64,000 nt of DNA from Pararobbsia silviterrae (GTDB taxonomy: Bacteria; Pseudomonadota; Gammaproteobacteria; Burkholderiales; Burkholderiaceae), in contig NZ_RBZU01000002.1 in assembly GCF_003628125.1 (NCBI RefSeq), positions 1 through 64,000 on the forward strand, in the 5' to 3' direction. Below, piece after piece: positions 28,163-36,669 of this stretch. The translations under genes were made by a program, and so were the position numbers. Within the stretch, counting starts at the first letter, position 1; the number at the start of each line of letters is the position of its first letter. The notes under the pieces were generated by a model that did no database searches, had not been told where the DNA came from, and worked only from the letters and a program-made list of their open reading frames with translations.

Positions 28163-29704
28163 ATGGCAGAGAAACTGATCATTTTCGACACCACGTTGCG
28201 CGATGGCGAGCAGTCGCCCGGTGCGTCGATGACCAAGGACGAGAAGATCCGGATCGCGAAGCAGCTCGAGCGGCTCAAGGTCGATGTCATCGAAGCCGGG
28301 TTCGCGGCGAGCTCGGCCGGCGACTTCGACGCGATCAAGGCGATTGCGTCGCTCGTGCGCGACTCGACCGTCTGCTCGCTCGCGCGCGCGAACGACAAGG
28401 ACATCCAGCGCGCGGCCGATGCGCTTGCCGAATCGGACAACAAGCGGATCCACACGTTTATCGCGACGTCGGCGCTGCATATGGAGAAGAAGCTCCGGAT
28501 GTCGCCCGATCAGGTCTACGAGCAGGCGCGCAATGCCGTGCGCTTCGCGCGCAAGTTCACGGACAACGTCGAATTCTCGCCCGAAGACGGCAGCCGTTCC
28601 GATCTCGACTTTCTGTGCCGCGTGCTCGAAGGCGTGATCGCCGAAGGCGCGACCACGATCAATATCGCCGATACGGTCGGCTACGGCGTGCCCGAGCTCT
28701 ACGGCAACCTCGTGAAGACGCTGCGCGAACGCATACCGAACTCGGACAAGGCGGTCTGGTCCGTGCATTGCCATAACGATCTCGGCATGGCGGTCGCGAA
28801 CTCGCTCGCGGGCGTGCAGATCGGCGGCGCGCGGCAGGTCGAGTGCACGATCAACGGTCTCGGCGAGCGCGCGGGCAATACGTCGCTCGAAGAGATCGTG
28901 ATGGCCGTCAAGACGCGCAAGGACTACTTCGGTCTCGAACTCGGCATCGATACGACGCAGATCGTCCCCGCGTCGAAGATGGTGTCGCAAGTCACGGGCT
29001 TTGTCGTGCAGCCGAACAAGGCCGTGGTCGGCGCGAATGCGTTCGCGCATGCGTCGGGCATTCACCAGGACGGCGTGCTCAAGGCGCGCGACACGTACGA
29101 AATCATGCGTGCCGAAGACGTGGGCTGGGCGACGAACAAGATCGTGCTCGGCAAGCTCTCGGGCCGCAATGCGTTCAAGCAGCGTTTGCAGGAGCTCGGC
29201 GTCGAACTTGAAAGCGAAGCCGATCTGAATGCGGCGTTCGTACGCTTCAAGGATCTCGCCGACAAGAAGGCCGATATCTACGACGAGGACATTCTCGCGA
29301 TCGTGTCCGACGAGGCAGCGGCCGCGCACGAGAAGGAATACTTCCGCTTCGTGTCGTTGTCGCAGCATTCGGAAACGGGCGAGCGTCCGCACGCGAAGAT
29401 CGTGTTCTCGATCGACGGCGCGGAAGTTTCGGGTGACAGTGACGGCAACGGGCCCGTCGATGCCACGCTCAACGCGATCGAAAGCAAGGTCGGCAGCGGC
29501 GCCGAACTGATCCTGTATTCGGTCAACGCGATCACGAACGGCACGCAGGCGCAGGGCGAAGTCACGGTGCGCCTGTCGAAGAGCGGCCGGATCGTCAACG
29601 GCGTCGGGACCGATCCGGACATCGTCGCGGCATCGGCCAAGGCCTATATCGCGGCGCTCAATCGCCTGCAGTCGAAGACGGAAAAGCTCAATCCGCAGTT
29701 GTGA
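28163..29704 (+). CDS. leuA: 2-isopropylmalate synthase
   Basis: LeuA commits carbon to leucine by joining acetyl-CoA and 2-ketoisovalerate. The 513-residue protein begins [20 protein letters not shown], the DRE-TIM metallolyase signature, and has the metal ligands in [17 protein letters not shown]. Its C-terminal third is the regulatory domain for leucine feedback (about residues 390-500). The ATG at 28163 is favoured; an ATG 24 bases upstream is in frame. AT-rich sequence just before it suggests an independent promoter, but I cannot define it. It is followed by two hairpins, the second a good terminator. Confidence 0.96.
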   Translation: MAEKLIIFDTTLRDGEQSPGASMTKDEKIRIAKQLERLKVDVIEAGFAASSAGDFDAIKAIASLVRDSTVCSLARANDKDIQRAADALAESDNKRIHTFIATSALHMEKKLRMSPDQVYEQARNAVRFARKFTDNVEFSPEDGSRSDLDFLCRVLEGVIAEGATTINIADTVGYGVPELYGNLVKTLRERIPNSDKAVWSVHCHNDLGMAVANSLAGVQIGGARQVECTINGLGERAGNTSLEEIVMAVKTRKDYFGLELGIDTTQIVPASKMVSQVTGFVVQPNKAVVGANAFAHASGIHQDGVLKARDTYEIMRAEDVGWATNKIVLGKLSGRNAFKQRLQELGVELESEADLNAAFVRFKDLADKKADIYDEDILAIVSDEAAAAHEKEYFRFVSLSQHSETGERPHAKIVFSIDGAEVSGDSDGNGPVDATLNAIESKVGSGAELILYSVNAITNGTQAQGEVTVRLSKSGRIVNGVGTDPDIVAASAKAYIAALNRLQSKTEKLNPQL

Positions 29705-29710
29705 GCGGAT

Positions 29711-29743
29711 GCGTCGAATCGCCCGGTAAGGGTGATTCGACGC
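29711..29743 (+). other. Long stem-loop directly after leuA
   Basis: GCGTCGAATCGCCC (29711-29724) pairs with GGGTGATTCGACGC (29730-29743) in a 14-pair stem with one G-T pair and a five-base loop. No T-run follows. It may protect the leuA transcript end or act together with the terminator 65 bp downstream. Confidence 0.55.
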
Positions 29744-29807
29744 GTGCATGCGATATGAAGGCGATGCGACGCTCGCGTGCGCATGCCCGTCGTGCTGCCG
29801 AGCCAAG

Positions 29808-29852
29808 ACCCCCGGAAGGTGGAGATTCATCCCGCCGCTGGGGGTTTGTTTT
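29808..29852 (+). terminator. Rho-independent terminator downstream of leuA
   Basis: ACCCCC (29808-29813) pairs with GGGGGT (29840-29845), followed by TTTGTTTT. The loop is long but contains further complementary G and C runs. Orientation fits leuA transcription; the convergent chemoreceptor gene ends 84 bp further on. Confidence 0.6.
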
Positions 29853-29935
29853 ATCGACTCGCTCATGCCGGGTCGGCCCTGCAATGCAAACGCCGGTGCG
29901 AACCCCAACGCAAACGTTTACGATTTGGGCCGGCC

Positions 29936-31570
29936 TCAGGCACTCACGGCGCCTGCCAGTCCCCCCGCATACGCGTCGGCCTTGCGATCGTGATGCGTAT
30001 CGTCGCGGAAACGGAAGAACGCGACCGCGTCGTTGAGCCGCTGGCTCTGGTCTTCAAGCGACTTCGAGGCCGCGGCGGTCTGCTCGACGAGCGCGGCGTT
30101 CTGCTGCGTGACTTGCTCCATCTGCGACAGCGCGCGATTGATCTGCTCGATGCCCTGGCTTTGCTCGTTCGACGCATCGGCAATCTCGCCGATGATCGCG
30201 CTGACGCGCGCGACCGCACCCGTCACCTCCGACATGGTTTCGCCGGCCTGGCCGACGAGCGTCTCGCCCTGCCGAATGCGCTCGACCGAGTTGCCGATCA
30301 GTTCGCGGATTTCCTTCGCCGCGCTCGATGCGCGTTGCGCAAGACTGCGGACTTCTCCCGCGACGACGGCGAAGCCCCGACCCTGTTCGCCCGCCCGTGC
30401 GGCCTCGACGGCGGCATTGAGCGCGAGGATGTTGGTCTGGAACGCAATGCCCTCGATCATCCCGGTGATTTCGCCGACCTGTTTGGCGCTCGTGCTGATC
30501 TCGGCCATCGTGCCGACGACTTGCCCGACGACCGTATTGCCGCGCTCGGCGATCTCCGATGCCGTGATCGACAGCGTGCGCGCCTGCTCGGCGTTATCGG
30601 CGTTGTAACGCACGGTCTTGGTCAATGCCTCCATGCTCGCGGCGGTTTCTTCGAGCGACGCGGCCTGCTCCTCGGTGCGCGCCGACAAATCGTCGCTGCC
30701 CGACGCGATTTCGCTCGAACCGTATGCGACGCTTTCGGCGACGCTATGAATGCGGTGTATCAGCGAAACCAGGCTGGCCTGCATCGCGCCCATCGACGCG
30801 AGCACGCTGCCCGCGGGCGCCGACGAGGCGCCTGAAACCGGGCGCAGATCGCCGGTCGCCACGCGTTGCGAGGCCTCGGCCAGCGCGGTCGGCTCCGCGC
30901 CGAGCGCACGCAGCAAACTGCGCGTGATCACCGTTCCCGCGATCAGCGCGGTCACGATCGAGACCAGGCAGATCGCGATCAACAGGCTGCGCTGCTGCGC
31001 GAACTGACGTTCGGAGTCGGCGATCATCGCGGCCGCGCGTTCATGAGTGAGGTCGATATAGCTTGTGCTCGCGGCGATCAATGCGAGCAAGAGCGGACGG
31101 CACTTCGTGACGATCTCGTCGACGGCCGCATCGCGTTGTCCCGCGACCGCGAGCCGATCGATGTCGAGGGCGACGGGCCGATAGAGCGTTTCGATGCGCG
31201 TGATCTCGTCGGCGCGATGACGCGTTTCGTCATCGATGTCCTGCGCCACGGCGATCATCTTCTGAAAAGCGTCGAGTCGTGCCTCGACGCGATGTTCGGC
31301 GTCGATGACCGCGTTCTTTTCGATCTCGACGTCTTGCGGCGACGAAACGAGTACGAGGTTGCGCACGGCCATCGCGCGATCGTCGACCGCGGATCGTACG
31401 GCCTCCGCGAGTTCGGCGCGCGCGTTGACGCCTTGGACAAAGTTATGAAAACGGCCGTTCGCGCCATTCAGGGCGTCGAGCGAGAGGCCCGACACAATCA
31501 GGACGGCGATGGAAAGTACGCCGAAAGCAATCGAGAATTTGACGCGGGTAGGCAGGGTGCTGAATCTCAC
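29936..31570 (-). CDS. Methyl-accepting chemotaxis protein
   Basis: The 544-residue protein is a classical transmembrane chemoreceptor. It has an N-terminal span (SIAFGVLSIAVLIVSGLSL), a periplasmic region of about 160 residues with four-helix-bundle character, and a second span (SLLIAICLVSIVTALIAGTV). A HAMP-like segment and the conserved signalling hairpin follow (GIAFQTNILALNAAVEAARAGEQGRGFAVVAGEVRSLAQR). No NWETF-type CheR-binding tail is seen. GGAG seven bases before the GTG supports the start. It lies downstream of the response regulator and the permease-kinase gene on the same strand, so its ligand may be related to the amide/urea cluster; that is inference. Confidence 0.95.
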   Translation of the reverse strand: MRFSTLPTRVKFSIAFGVLSIAVLIVSGLSLDALNGANGRFHNFVQGVNARAELAEAVRSAVDDRAMAVRNLVLVSSPQDVEIEKNAVIDAEHRVEARLDAFQKMIAVAQDIDDETRHRADEITRIETLYRPVALDIDRLAVAGQRDAAVDEIVTKCRPLLLALIAASTSYIDLTHERAAAMIADSERQFAQQRSLLIAICLVSIVTALIAGTVITRSLLRALGAEPTALAEASQRVATGDLRPVSGASSAPAGSVLASMGAMQASLVSLIHRIHSVAESVAYGSSEIASGSDDLSARTEEQAASLEETAASMEALTKTVRYNADNAEQARTLSITASEIAERGNTVVGQVVGTMAEISTSAKQVGEITGMIEGIAFQTNILALNAAVEAARAGEQGRGFAVVAGEVRSLAQRASSAAKEIRELIGNSVERIRQGETLVGQAGETMSEVTGAVARVSAIIGEIADASNEQSQGIEQINRALSQMEQVTQQNAALVEQTAAASKSLEDQSQRLNDAVAFFRFRDDTHHDRKADAYAGGLAGAVSA

Positions 31571-31831
31571 AGTGTTCTCCAGTCGCTACGTTGGACCGAC
31601 GCTTCAAAGGCGTCTCGCGTTCGGCCTGCAACGACTTGAGCCGTATTCGCACGTACGTTAACGGCGAGCAAACGTTTTTCTATAGAGCGGACGTTCACTA
31701 AACAAATTTACTCAACATCACTAAGCGTTAAAGCAGACAAAACGGGAAAGTAGTGAAAATGCAGTATGAAAAAAGGCATCGAGCAGGCATCAAAAGGTAA
31801 TACCGACGGTTACCTTTCGTATGCCATTCGA
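31571..31831. other. 261-bp AT-rich gap upstream of the chemoreceptor gene
   Basis: No gene is seen. The region is clearly AT-richer than its surroundings and includes the flagellar-type promoter candidate described separately. Confidence 0.5.
31658..31684 (-). promoter_or_regulatory. Candidate sigma-28 (FliA) promoter of the chemoreceptor gene
   Basis: On the minus strand GCCGTTAA (31665-31658) matches seven of eight bases of the flagellar sigma -10 GCCGATAA. Eleven bases upstream TATAGAAA (31684-31677) is a partial match to TAAAGTTT. Spacing is exactly as expected, and chemoreceptor genes are typical FliA targets. The start codon is about 88 bp downstream of the -10. Confidence 0.4.
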
Positions 31832-32839
31832 TTATCTCGACGCCACTTGCACGGCCATCGCCGTGGCGGCCGCGCGCGTTTCGACGTTGAGTTTGGCGAA
31901 GATATGTTCGAGGTGTTTGTTGACCGTGCGCGGCGCCATGCCGACGATATCGCCGATGTCGCGATTGGTTTTGCCGCGCGAGAGCCAGAGCAGCACTTCG
32001 GCTTCGCGGGCCGTGAGCCCGAAGCGCGCCGCGAGATCGCTCGTCTGCGCGGCATCGTCGAATTCGTCGATCAGAATGACCCAGTCGCCGCGCGAGGCGC
32101 GGCCGAGCACGCGCGCGATACGCCGGACGCTGCCGTGCGCCGTCTCAAACGTGGCTTGCGCATCGGCGCCGTGATCGATCCAGCGTTTGAGCCAGTCGGC
32201 GAGCGCGGGGGGAAGCCGCGTTGTCGCTGACTCCGCCGACTCCGCCGACTCCGCAGGCAGCGCGTCCGATCCCTCGCTCGCGAGCTGCCAAAGATGCGCG
32301 ATGCGCTGACGCGCGAGGTCGCTTTGCCAGACGATCTCGCCCGTGCCGCGCGCGATCAGCGCGGCCTTCATGCCCATTTCGAGCACCAGATCGGCCTGCC
32401 GTTGCGCCTGCGAACGCTGCACGTGCGCGGCGATGCGCGCGACGACTTCACTCGGCCGTACCGGCTTGGTCACATAATCGATGCCGCCGACCCGAAAGCC
32501 CTGCACGACGTGTTCGCTTTCCGTCAGGGCCGTCATGAAGATGATCGGCAAATGGCGATGGCGCGGATCGCGTTTGATCAGACGACAGGTTTCGAAGCCG
32601 TCCATATCGGGCATCATCGCGTCGAGCAGCACCGCATCGGGCGTGACGAGGTCGAGCCGCTCGAGCGCCGAGGCGCCGTCGAGCGCGACGAGCACGGCAT
32701 AGCCGGCAGCTTGCAGCGTGTCGGACAGCAGCGCGAGATTATCGGGCGTGTCGTCGACGATCAGAATCAGCGGCTTGTCTTCGGGCAACGCGGGCGTCGC
32801 GGTGCTAAGAGGGGACATCGTGGGGTCGTGGCTCAACAT
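31832..32839 (-). CDS. LuxR/NarL-type response regulator
   Basis: The 335-residue protein has an N-terminal receiver domain (LILIVDDTPDNLALL, phospho-acceptor Asp in AVLLDAMMPDMDGF, Lys in YVTKPVRPSE). A middle region of about 100 residues is PAS-like (ALIARGTGEIVWQSD), and a C-terminal LuxR helix-turn-helix follows (FGLTAREAEVLLWLSRGKTNRDIGDIVGMAPRTVNKHLEHIFAKL). A 9-bp triplication in the middle encodes Ala-Glu-Ser repeats. GGAG seven bases before the ATG at 32839 decides the start. It follows the permease-kinase gene by 138 bp on the same strand and is its likely phosphorelay partner. Probable targets are the divergent urt-fmd genes. Confidence 0.92.
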   Translation of the reverse strand: MLSHDPTMSPLSTATPALPEDKPLILIVDDTPDNLALLSDTLQAAGYAVLVALDGASALERLDLVTPDAVLLDAMMPDMDGFETCRLIKRDPRHRHLPIIFMTALTESEHVVQGFRVGGIDYVTKPVRPSEVVARIAAHVQRSQAQRQADLVLEMGMKAALIARGTGEIVWQSDLARQRIAHLWQLASEGSDALPAESAESAESATTRLPPALADWLKRWIDHGADAQATFETAHGSVRRIARVLGRASRGDWVILIDEFDDAAQTSDLAARFGLTAREAEVLLWLSRGKTNRDIGDIVGMAPRTVNKHLEHIFAKLNVETRAAATAMAVQVASR

Positions 32840-32977
32840 ACGGACGCTCCGTGGACCGAGGCGTCGGTCGAGAATGCTTCGAAACGCCTAGGCGTCGCGC
32901 GCGCTAAACGTAGTAAGCGTGAAAAGCTGGAAATGTAATTGCAGTGCATACAGTCAAGGCGACGCGGAATCGCGCGC

Positions 32978-35900
32978 TTAGGCATGATCGGACTCCGCGG
33001 GCGAGGCGTCTTCGAGACGTTGCGCGAGTTCCGACAACTGGAACCGTTGCGCGAACGTGCGTAGCGGTTCGAGCGCGCCGGCGAGCGACGGCGTCTCGCC
33101 GATCGCGTGTTCGATGTGTTCGAGTATGCCCTGGATATAGCCGACCGCGAGCAAGGCCTTGAGCTGCTTGCGCAGCTCGGCGGGTATCGCCGGCGCACTC
33201 GGCTGCGGACGATCGTCGGCATCGATCCATTCGAGGGCGAGCAGCGACGCGATCTTGTCGAGCAGCAGCGGGATATGGACCGGCTTGGCGAGATAGTCGT
33301 CGCTCCCGGCGATCGCCCCTTTCTCGCGATCGTCGGCGAATGCGTTGGCCGACAGAATCAGAATCGGCGCGTTCGACAGTTGATTGCTGCGGATCAGTTG
33401 ACTCGCTTCGTAGCCGTCCATCGCGGGCATTGACACATCCATCACGATCAGATCGGTGAGCTCGGTGGCAAGCCACTGCAGCGCCGCGGGTCCGCTCGAT
33501 GCTTCGACGACATGAAAACCGAGCGGCGTCAGCGCGCTCGTGACGATGCGGCGCTGATCGGCGAGATCGTCGACCACGAGCACCGTGCGCGCCGGACCGC
33601 GGTAGCCCTTGACCGGCTGTGCGCGGCCCGCGAGCAATTGCGGCGCGCGGACCTCGGGCAGAAACAGCTTGAGCGTGAAGCGCGTGCCTTTGCCGACGTC
33701 GCTGTCGACATCGAGATTGCCGCCCATGAGTTCGGTCAGCATCCGGCAGATCGTGAGCCCGAGTCCCGCGCCGTGATCGTTGTCGTGCGCGGCCGCGCCG
33801 CGTTCGAACGGAAGAAACAGCCGTTCGAGTTCGACGCGCGGAATGCCGGGTCCGGTATCGACGATTTCGAACGTCGCGGTTTCCCACGCGTAGGTCACCG
33901 TGATCTGCACGGAACCCGACGACGTGAAGCGGATCGCGTTGCCGATCAGATTGATGAGGATCTGCCGTACGCGCTTTTCATCGGCGCGAATAACGGCCGG
34001 CAGGCGGCCTTGCGTGTTCATCGAATAGAGCAGCCCCTTGTTGTTGGCCTGGGGTTCGAGCATGGCGGACAGCGCGTCGAGAAACGCCGGAAACGCGACC
34101 TCGGTCACATTGAGCTGAAGCTTGCCGGCCTCGATCCGCGCGACGTCGAGCAAGCCGTCGACGAGCGCGAGCAGATGCTCGCCGCTGCGATGAATCGTCG
34201 TGACCGCGTTGCGTTGCGACGCGTGCATGTCGCGCGGGTCCTGCAGCAGCAGTTGCGCATAGCCGAGGATGCTGTTCAGCGGCGTGCGCAATTCATGACT
34301 CAGGCCCGTGACGTAGCGGCTTTTCGCGCGATTCGCCGATTCGGCGGCCGCGCTCGCTTGCTGAAGCGCGGCATCGGTCTTGCGGTGGGCCTCGATTTCC
34401 TGCATCAGCAATTCGGTTTGACGTGCCGATTCTTCCTGCGTGACCTTGCGGCTTTCGTTGGCGAGCACGAGCCACCAGACGCCGATGCATCCGACGAGCG
34501 CGAGCGCGAAGAACGCCGTGACGTAGCCGCGCAGCAGCGCCGTGCGCGCGACCGACGCGCTTTCGTCGAGGTTGTGCGCGCTTTGATACCAGGCCAGATA
34601 GAGCACGCCGCCGAGCAGCCCGAGCACGATCAGCAGAACGCCCGTATACCGCGCGAGGCGTAGCGAGCCCGCGTTGAGCTTGAGTTTCGGAAACAGGGCC
34701 TTGACCGTCAGATTGAGCTGATCCGACATGCGCGCGCCGGGCTTGCAGACATCGTTGCAGCGCGAGTCGAGCGAGCAGCAGAGCGAACAGATCGGTCCCG
34801 CATAGGCCGGGCAGTGGGCCATATCGTCGCGCTCGAACGCGTTGGCGCAAATCACGCAACGCAGAATGGGGCCCGCTTCGAGCGCATCCGATTGGCGCGC
34901 GAGGTAATACTTGCCGCGTGTCGCGATCGCGATGGCCGGCGCGCAGAGAAACGCGGTCAGCAGCGCGATGAACGGCGAAAGCGCTTCAGCCGTTTCGCCG
35001 AACCAGCCCGAGTGCGACAGCGCGGCGACGATCGAGGCGATGAGCATCGCGCCGAGTCCGACCGGATTGATGTCGTACAGATGCGCGCGTTTGAATTCGA
35101 CATAGCTCGGGCTGTAACCGAGCGGCTTGTTGATGACGAGATCGCCGACGAGCGCGCCGATCCAGGCGATCGCAACGTTCGCGTAGAGCGCGAGCACGCT
35201 GCTGATCACCGCGAAGACGCCCATTTCGACGAGCAGCAGGGCGATCAGCACATTGAAGACGAGCCAGACGACGCGGCCCGGATGACTATGCGTGAGCCGC
35301 GCGAAGAAGTTCGACCACGCGAGCGAGCCCGCATACGCGTTGGTCACGTTGATCTTGATCTGCGAAACGACGACGAATAGCGTCATGGCCGCGAGCGCGG
35401 CCTCGGGCGAGTGCAGCACGTACTGATACGCGACCAGATACATTTGCGTCGGTTCGACCGCGCGCAGCGGATCGATTTCGTGCTGGATCGCGAGAAACGC
35501 GAGCAGCGCGCCGCCGAGCATCTTGAGCGCGCCGGGCACGATCCAGCCGGGGCCCGCCGACAGCAGCGCAAGCCACCAGCGCACGCGGTTCTTCCGTGTG
35601 CGCGGCGGCAGGAAGCGCAGAAAGTCGACCTGTTCCGCGATCTGCACGACGAGCGAGAACGCCACGGTGCAGCCCGCGCCGAACGACAGCAGGTTGAACG
35701 CATGTCCGTCCGCGGCCATGCCGCCGAAACTCGCCCATTGCGAAAGCAGATGCGGCTCGCGCCAGAACACCGCGATATACGGCGCCACGAGCAGCGCGAT
35801 CCATAACGGCTGTGTCCAGCCCTGCAGGCGATTGATCAACGTGATGCCGAACGTGACGATCGGGATCACGACGATCGCGCTGATGATGTACGCGATGGGG

Positions 35901-36427
35901 AGCGGGATCGCGAAGTAGAGCTGGATCGCGAGCGACATGATCGCCGATTCGAGCGCGAAGAACACGAACGTGAAGACGGCATAGATCAGCGACGTGACTG
36001 TCGAGCCGAAATAGCCGAAGCCCGCGCCGCGCGTGAGCAGGTCCATGTCGACGCCGAAACGCGCCGCGTAATAGCTGATGGGCAGGCCGGTCAGGAAGAT
36101 CAGCAGCGAGACGGCGAGGATCGCGCAGACCGCATTACTGAATCCGTAATTGACGACGAGCGTGCCGCCGATCGCTTCGAGCGCGAGAAACGAGATCGCG
36201 CCCATCGCCGTATTCGCGACGCGAAATTCGCTCCAGCGCCGGAACGTGCGCGGCGTAAAGCGCAGCGCGTAGTCCTCGAGCGTCTCGTCGGCGACCCATG
36301 AGTTGTAGTCGCGCCGAATCTTGACGATGCGCTGCGTGCCCGAGGCGGGCGCGGCCCCCGGCGCGGCGGATGCGGCAGGTGCATGCCGGTTCTCCGCATC
36401 GGTTCGATGTGTATCCGTTTGGTGCAT
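32978..36427 (-). CDS. NCS1 permease fused to a hybrid histidine kinase
   Basis: This 1149-residue protein joins a transporter to a sensor kinase. Residues of about 40-500 form a full cytosine/purine/hydantoin-type (NCS1) permease with about twelve hydrophobic helices (for example GAISFLALEAIGGTLVVNYG and TRGAGFGYFGSTVTSLIY). Around residues 521-562 a Cys-rich segment has eight Cys, including CVIC, ICSLCC and CNDVCKP. Two more membrane spans, a coiled coil, HisKA (SHELRTPLNSILGY, His711), HATPase (NLIGNAIRFTSSG, DTGPGIP) and a receiver domain (IVMDVSMPAMDGY, Asp997) follow, then a helical tail without a clear Hpt His. The ATG at 36427 has AAAGG upstream; an ATG at 36481 would add 18 residues. 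It is divergent from urtA and upstream of a LuxR response regulator. It probably senses a transported or bound nitrogen compound. Confidence 0.93.
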   Translation of the reverse strand: MHQTDTHRTDAENRHAPAASAAPGAAPASGTQRIVKIRRDYNSWVADETLEDYALRFTPRTFRRWSEFRVANTAMGAISFLALEAIGGTLVVNYGFSNAVCAILAVSLLIFLTGLPISYYAARFGVDMDLLTRGAGFGYFGSTVTSLIYAVFTFVFFALESAIMSLAIQLYFAIPLPIAYIISAIVVIPIVTFGITLINRLQGWTQPLWIALLVAPYIAVFWREPHLLSQWASFGGMAADGHAFNLLSFGAGCTVAFSLVVQIAEQVDFLRFLPPRTRKNRVRWWLALLSAGPGWIVPGALKMLGGALLAFLAIQHEIDPLRAVEPTQMYLVAYQYVLHSPEAALAAMTLFVVVSQIKINVTNAYAGSLAWSNFFARLTHSHPGRVVWLVFNVLIALLLVEMGVFAVISSVLALYANVAIAWIGALVGDLVINKPLGYSPSYVEFKRAHLYDINPVGLGAMLIASIVAALSHSGWFGETAEALSPFIALLTAFLCAPAIAIATRGKYYLARQSDALEAGPILRCVICANAFERDDMAHCPAYAGPICSLCCSLDSRCNDVCKPGARMSDQLNLTVKALFPKLKLNAGSLRLARYTGVLLIVLGLLGGVLYLAWYQSAHNLDESASVARTALLRGYVTAFFALALVGCIGVWWLVLANESRKVTQEESARQTELLMQEIEAHRKTDAALQQASAAAESANRAKSRYVTGLSHELRTPLNSILGYAQLLLQDPRDMHASQRNAVTTIHRSGEHLLALVDGLLDVARIEAGKLQLNVTEVAFPAFLDALSAMLEPQANNKGLLYSMNTQGRLPAVIRADEKRVRQILINLIGNAIRFTSSGSVQITVTYAWETATFEIVDTGPGIPRVELERLFLPFERGAAAHDNDHGAGLGLTICRMLTELMGGNLDVDSDVGKGTRFTLKLFLPEVRAPQLLAGRAQPVKGYRGPARTVLVVDDLADQRRIVTSALTPLGFHVVEASSGPAALQWLATELTDLIVMDVSMPAMDGYEASQLIRSNQLSNAPILILSANAFADDREKGAIAGSDDYLAKPVHIPLLLDKIASLLALEWIDADDRPQPSAPAIPAELRKQLKALLAVGYIQGILEHIEHAIGETPSLAGALEPLRTFAQRFQLSELAQRLEDASPAESDHA

Positions 36428-36513
36428 CAAGACGCCTTTCAGGGCGAAACCCAGGTTCCGACGCGCGAACGCAAGTTGCATTCCACCGCGCGGCTCTGGC
36501 GTGAGACGGCGCG

Positions 36514-36519
36514 ATTGTA
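36514..36519 (-). promoter_or_regulatory. Candidate -10 for the permease-kinase gene
   Basis: TACAAT on the minus strand lies 87 bp before the chosen start. The -35 position (36542-36537, GGGCAC) is poor, which would fit an activator-dependent promoter using the palindrome just upstream. Confidence 0.35.
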
Positions 36520-36542
36520 GGGAGCGAAATTCAAACGTGCCC

Positions 36543-36558
36543 TACGTCAAGTGACGTA
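36543..36558. promoter_or_regulatory. Perfect 16-bp palindrome in the permease-kinase / urtA divergent region
   Basis: TACGTCAAGTGACGTA has two perfect 7-bp arms (TACGTCA, TGACGTA) around AG. It lies in the 242-bp divergent region. Its centre is about 43 bp upstream of the start expected from the minus-strand TACAAT. It is also about 43 bp from a weaker plus-strand -10-like TAACTT (36582-36587) toward urtA. That placement suits an activator dimer serving both genes. The linked LuxR-type regulator is the obvious candidate. Confidence 0.55.
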
Positions 36559-36669
36559 TTCATCGCCGCAAATTGACCCCCTAACTTTCGTTTCAACGAC
36601 CCCGGCGACAACACATGAACGGGTCGCCCGATGACACGCATCGCCCGACCACACGAACAGGAGAATCCG

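Noticed and set aside
36500-36520. A sigma-54 promoter for the nitrogen-related divergent region
   Set aside because: The best candidate has GG and GC nine rather than ten bases apart, and the rest of the -24/-12 consensus is missing.
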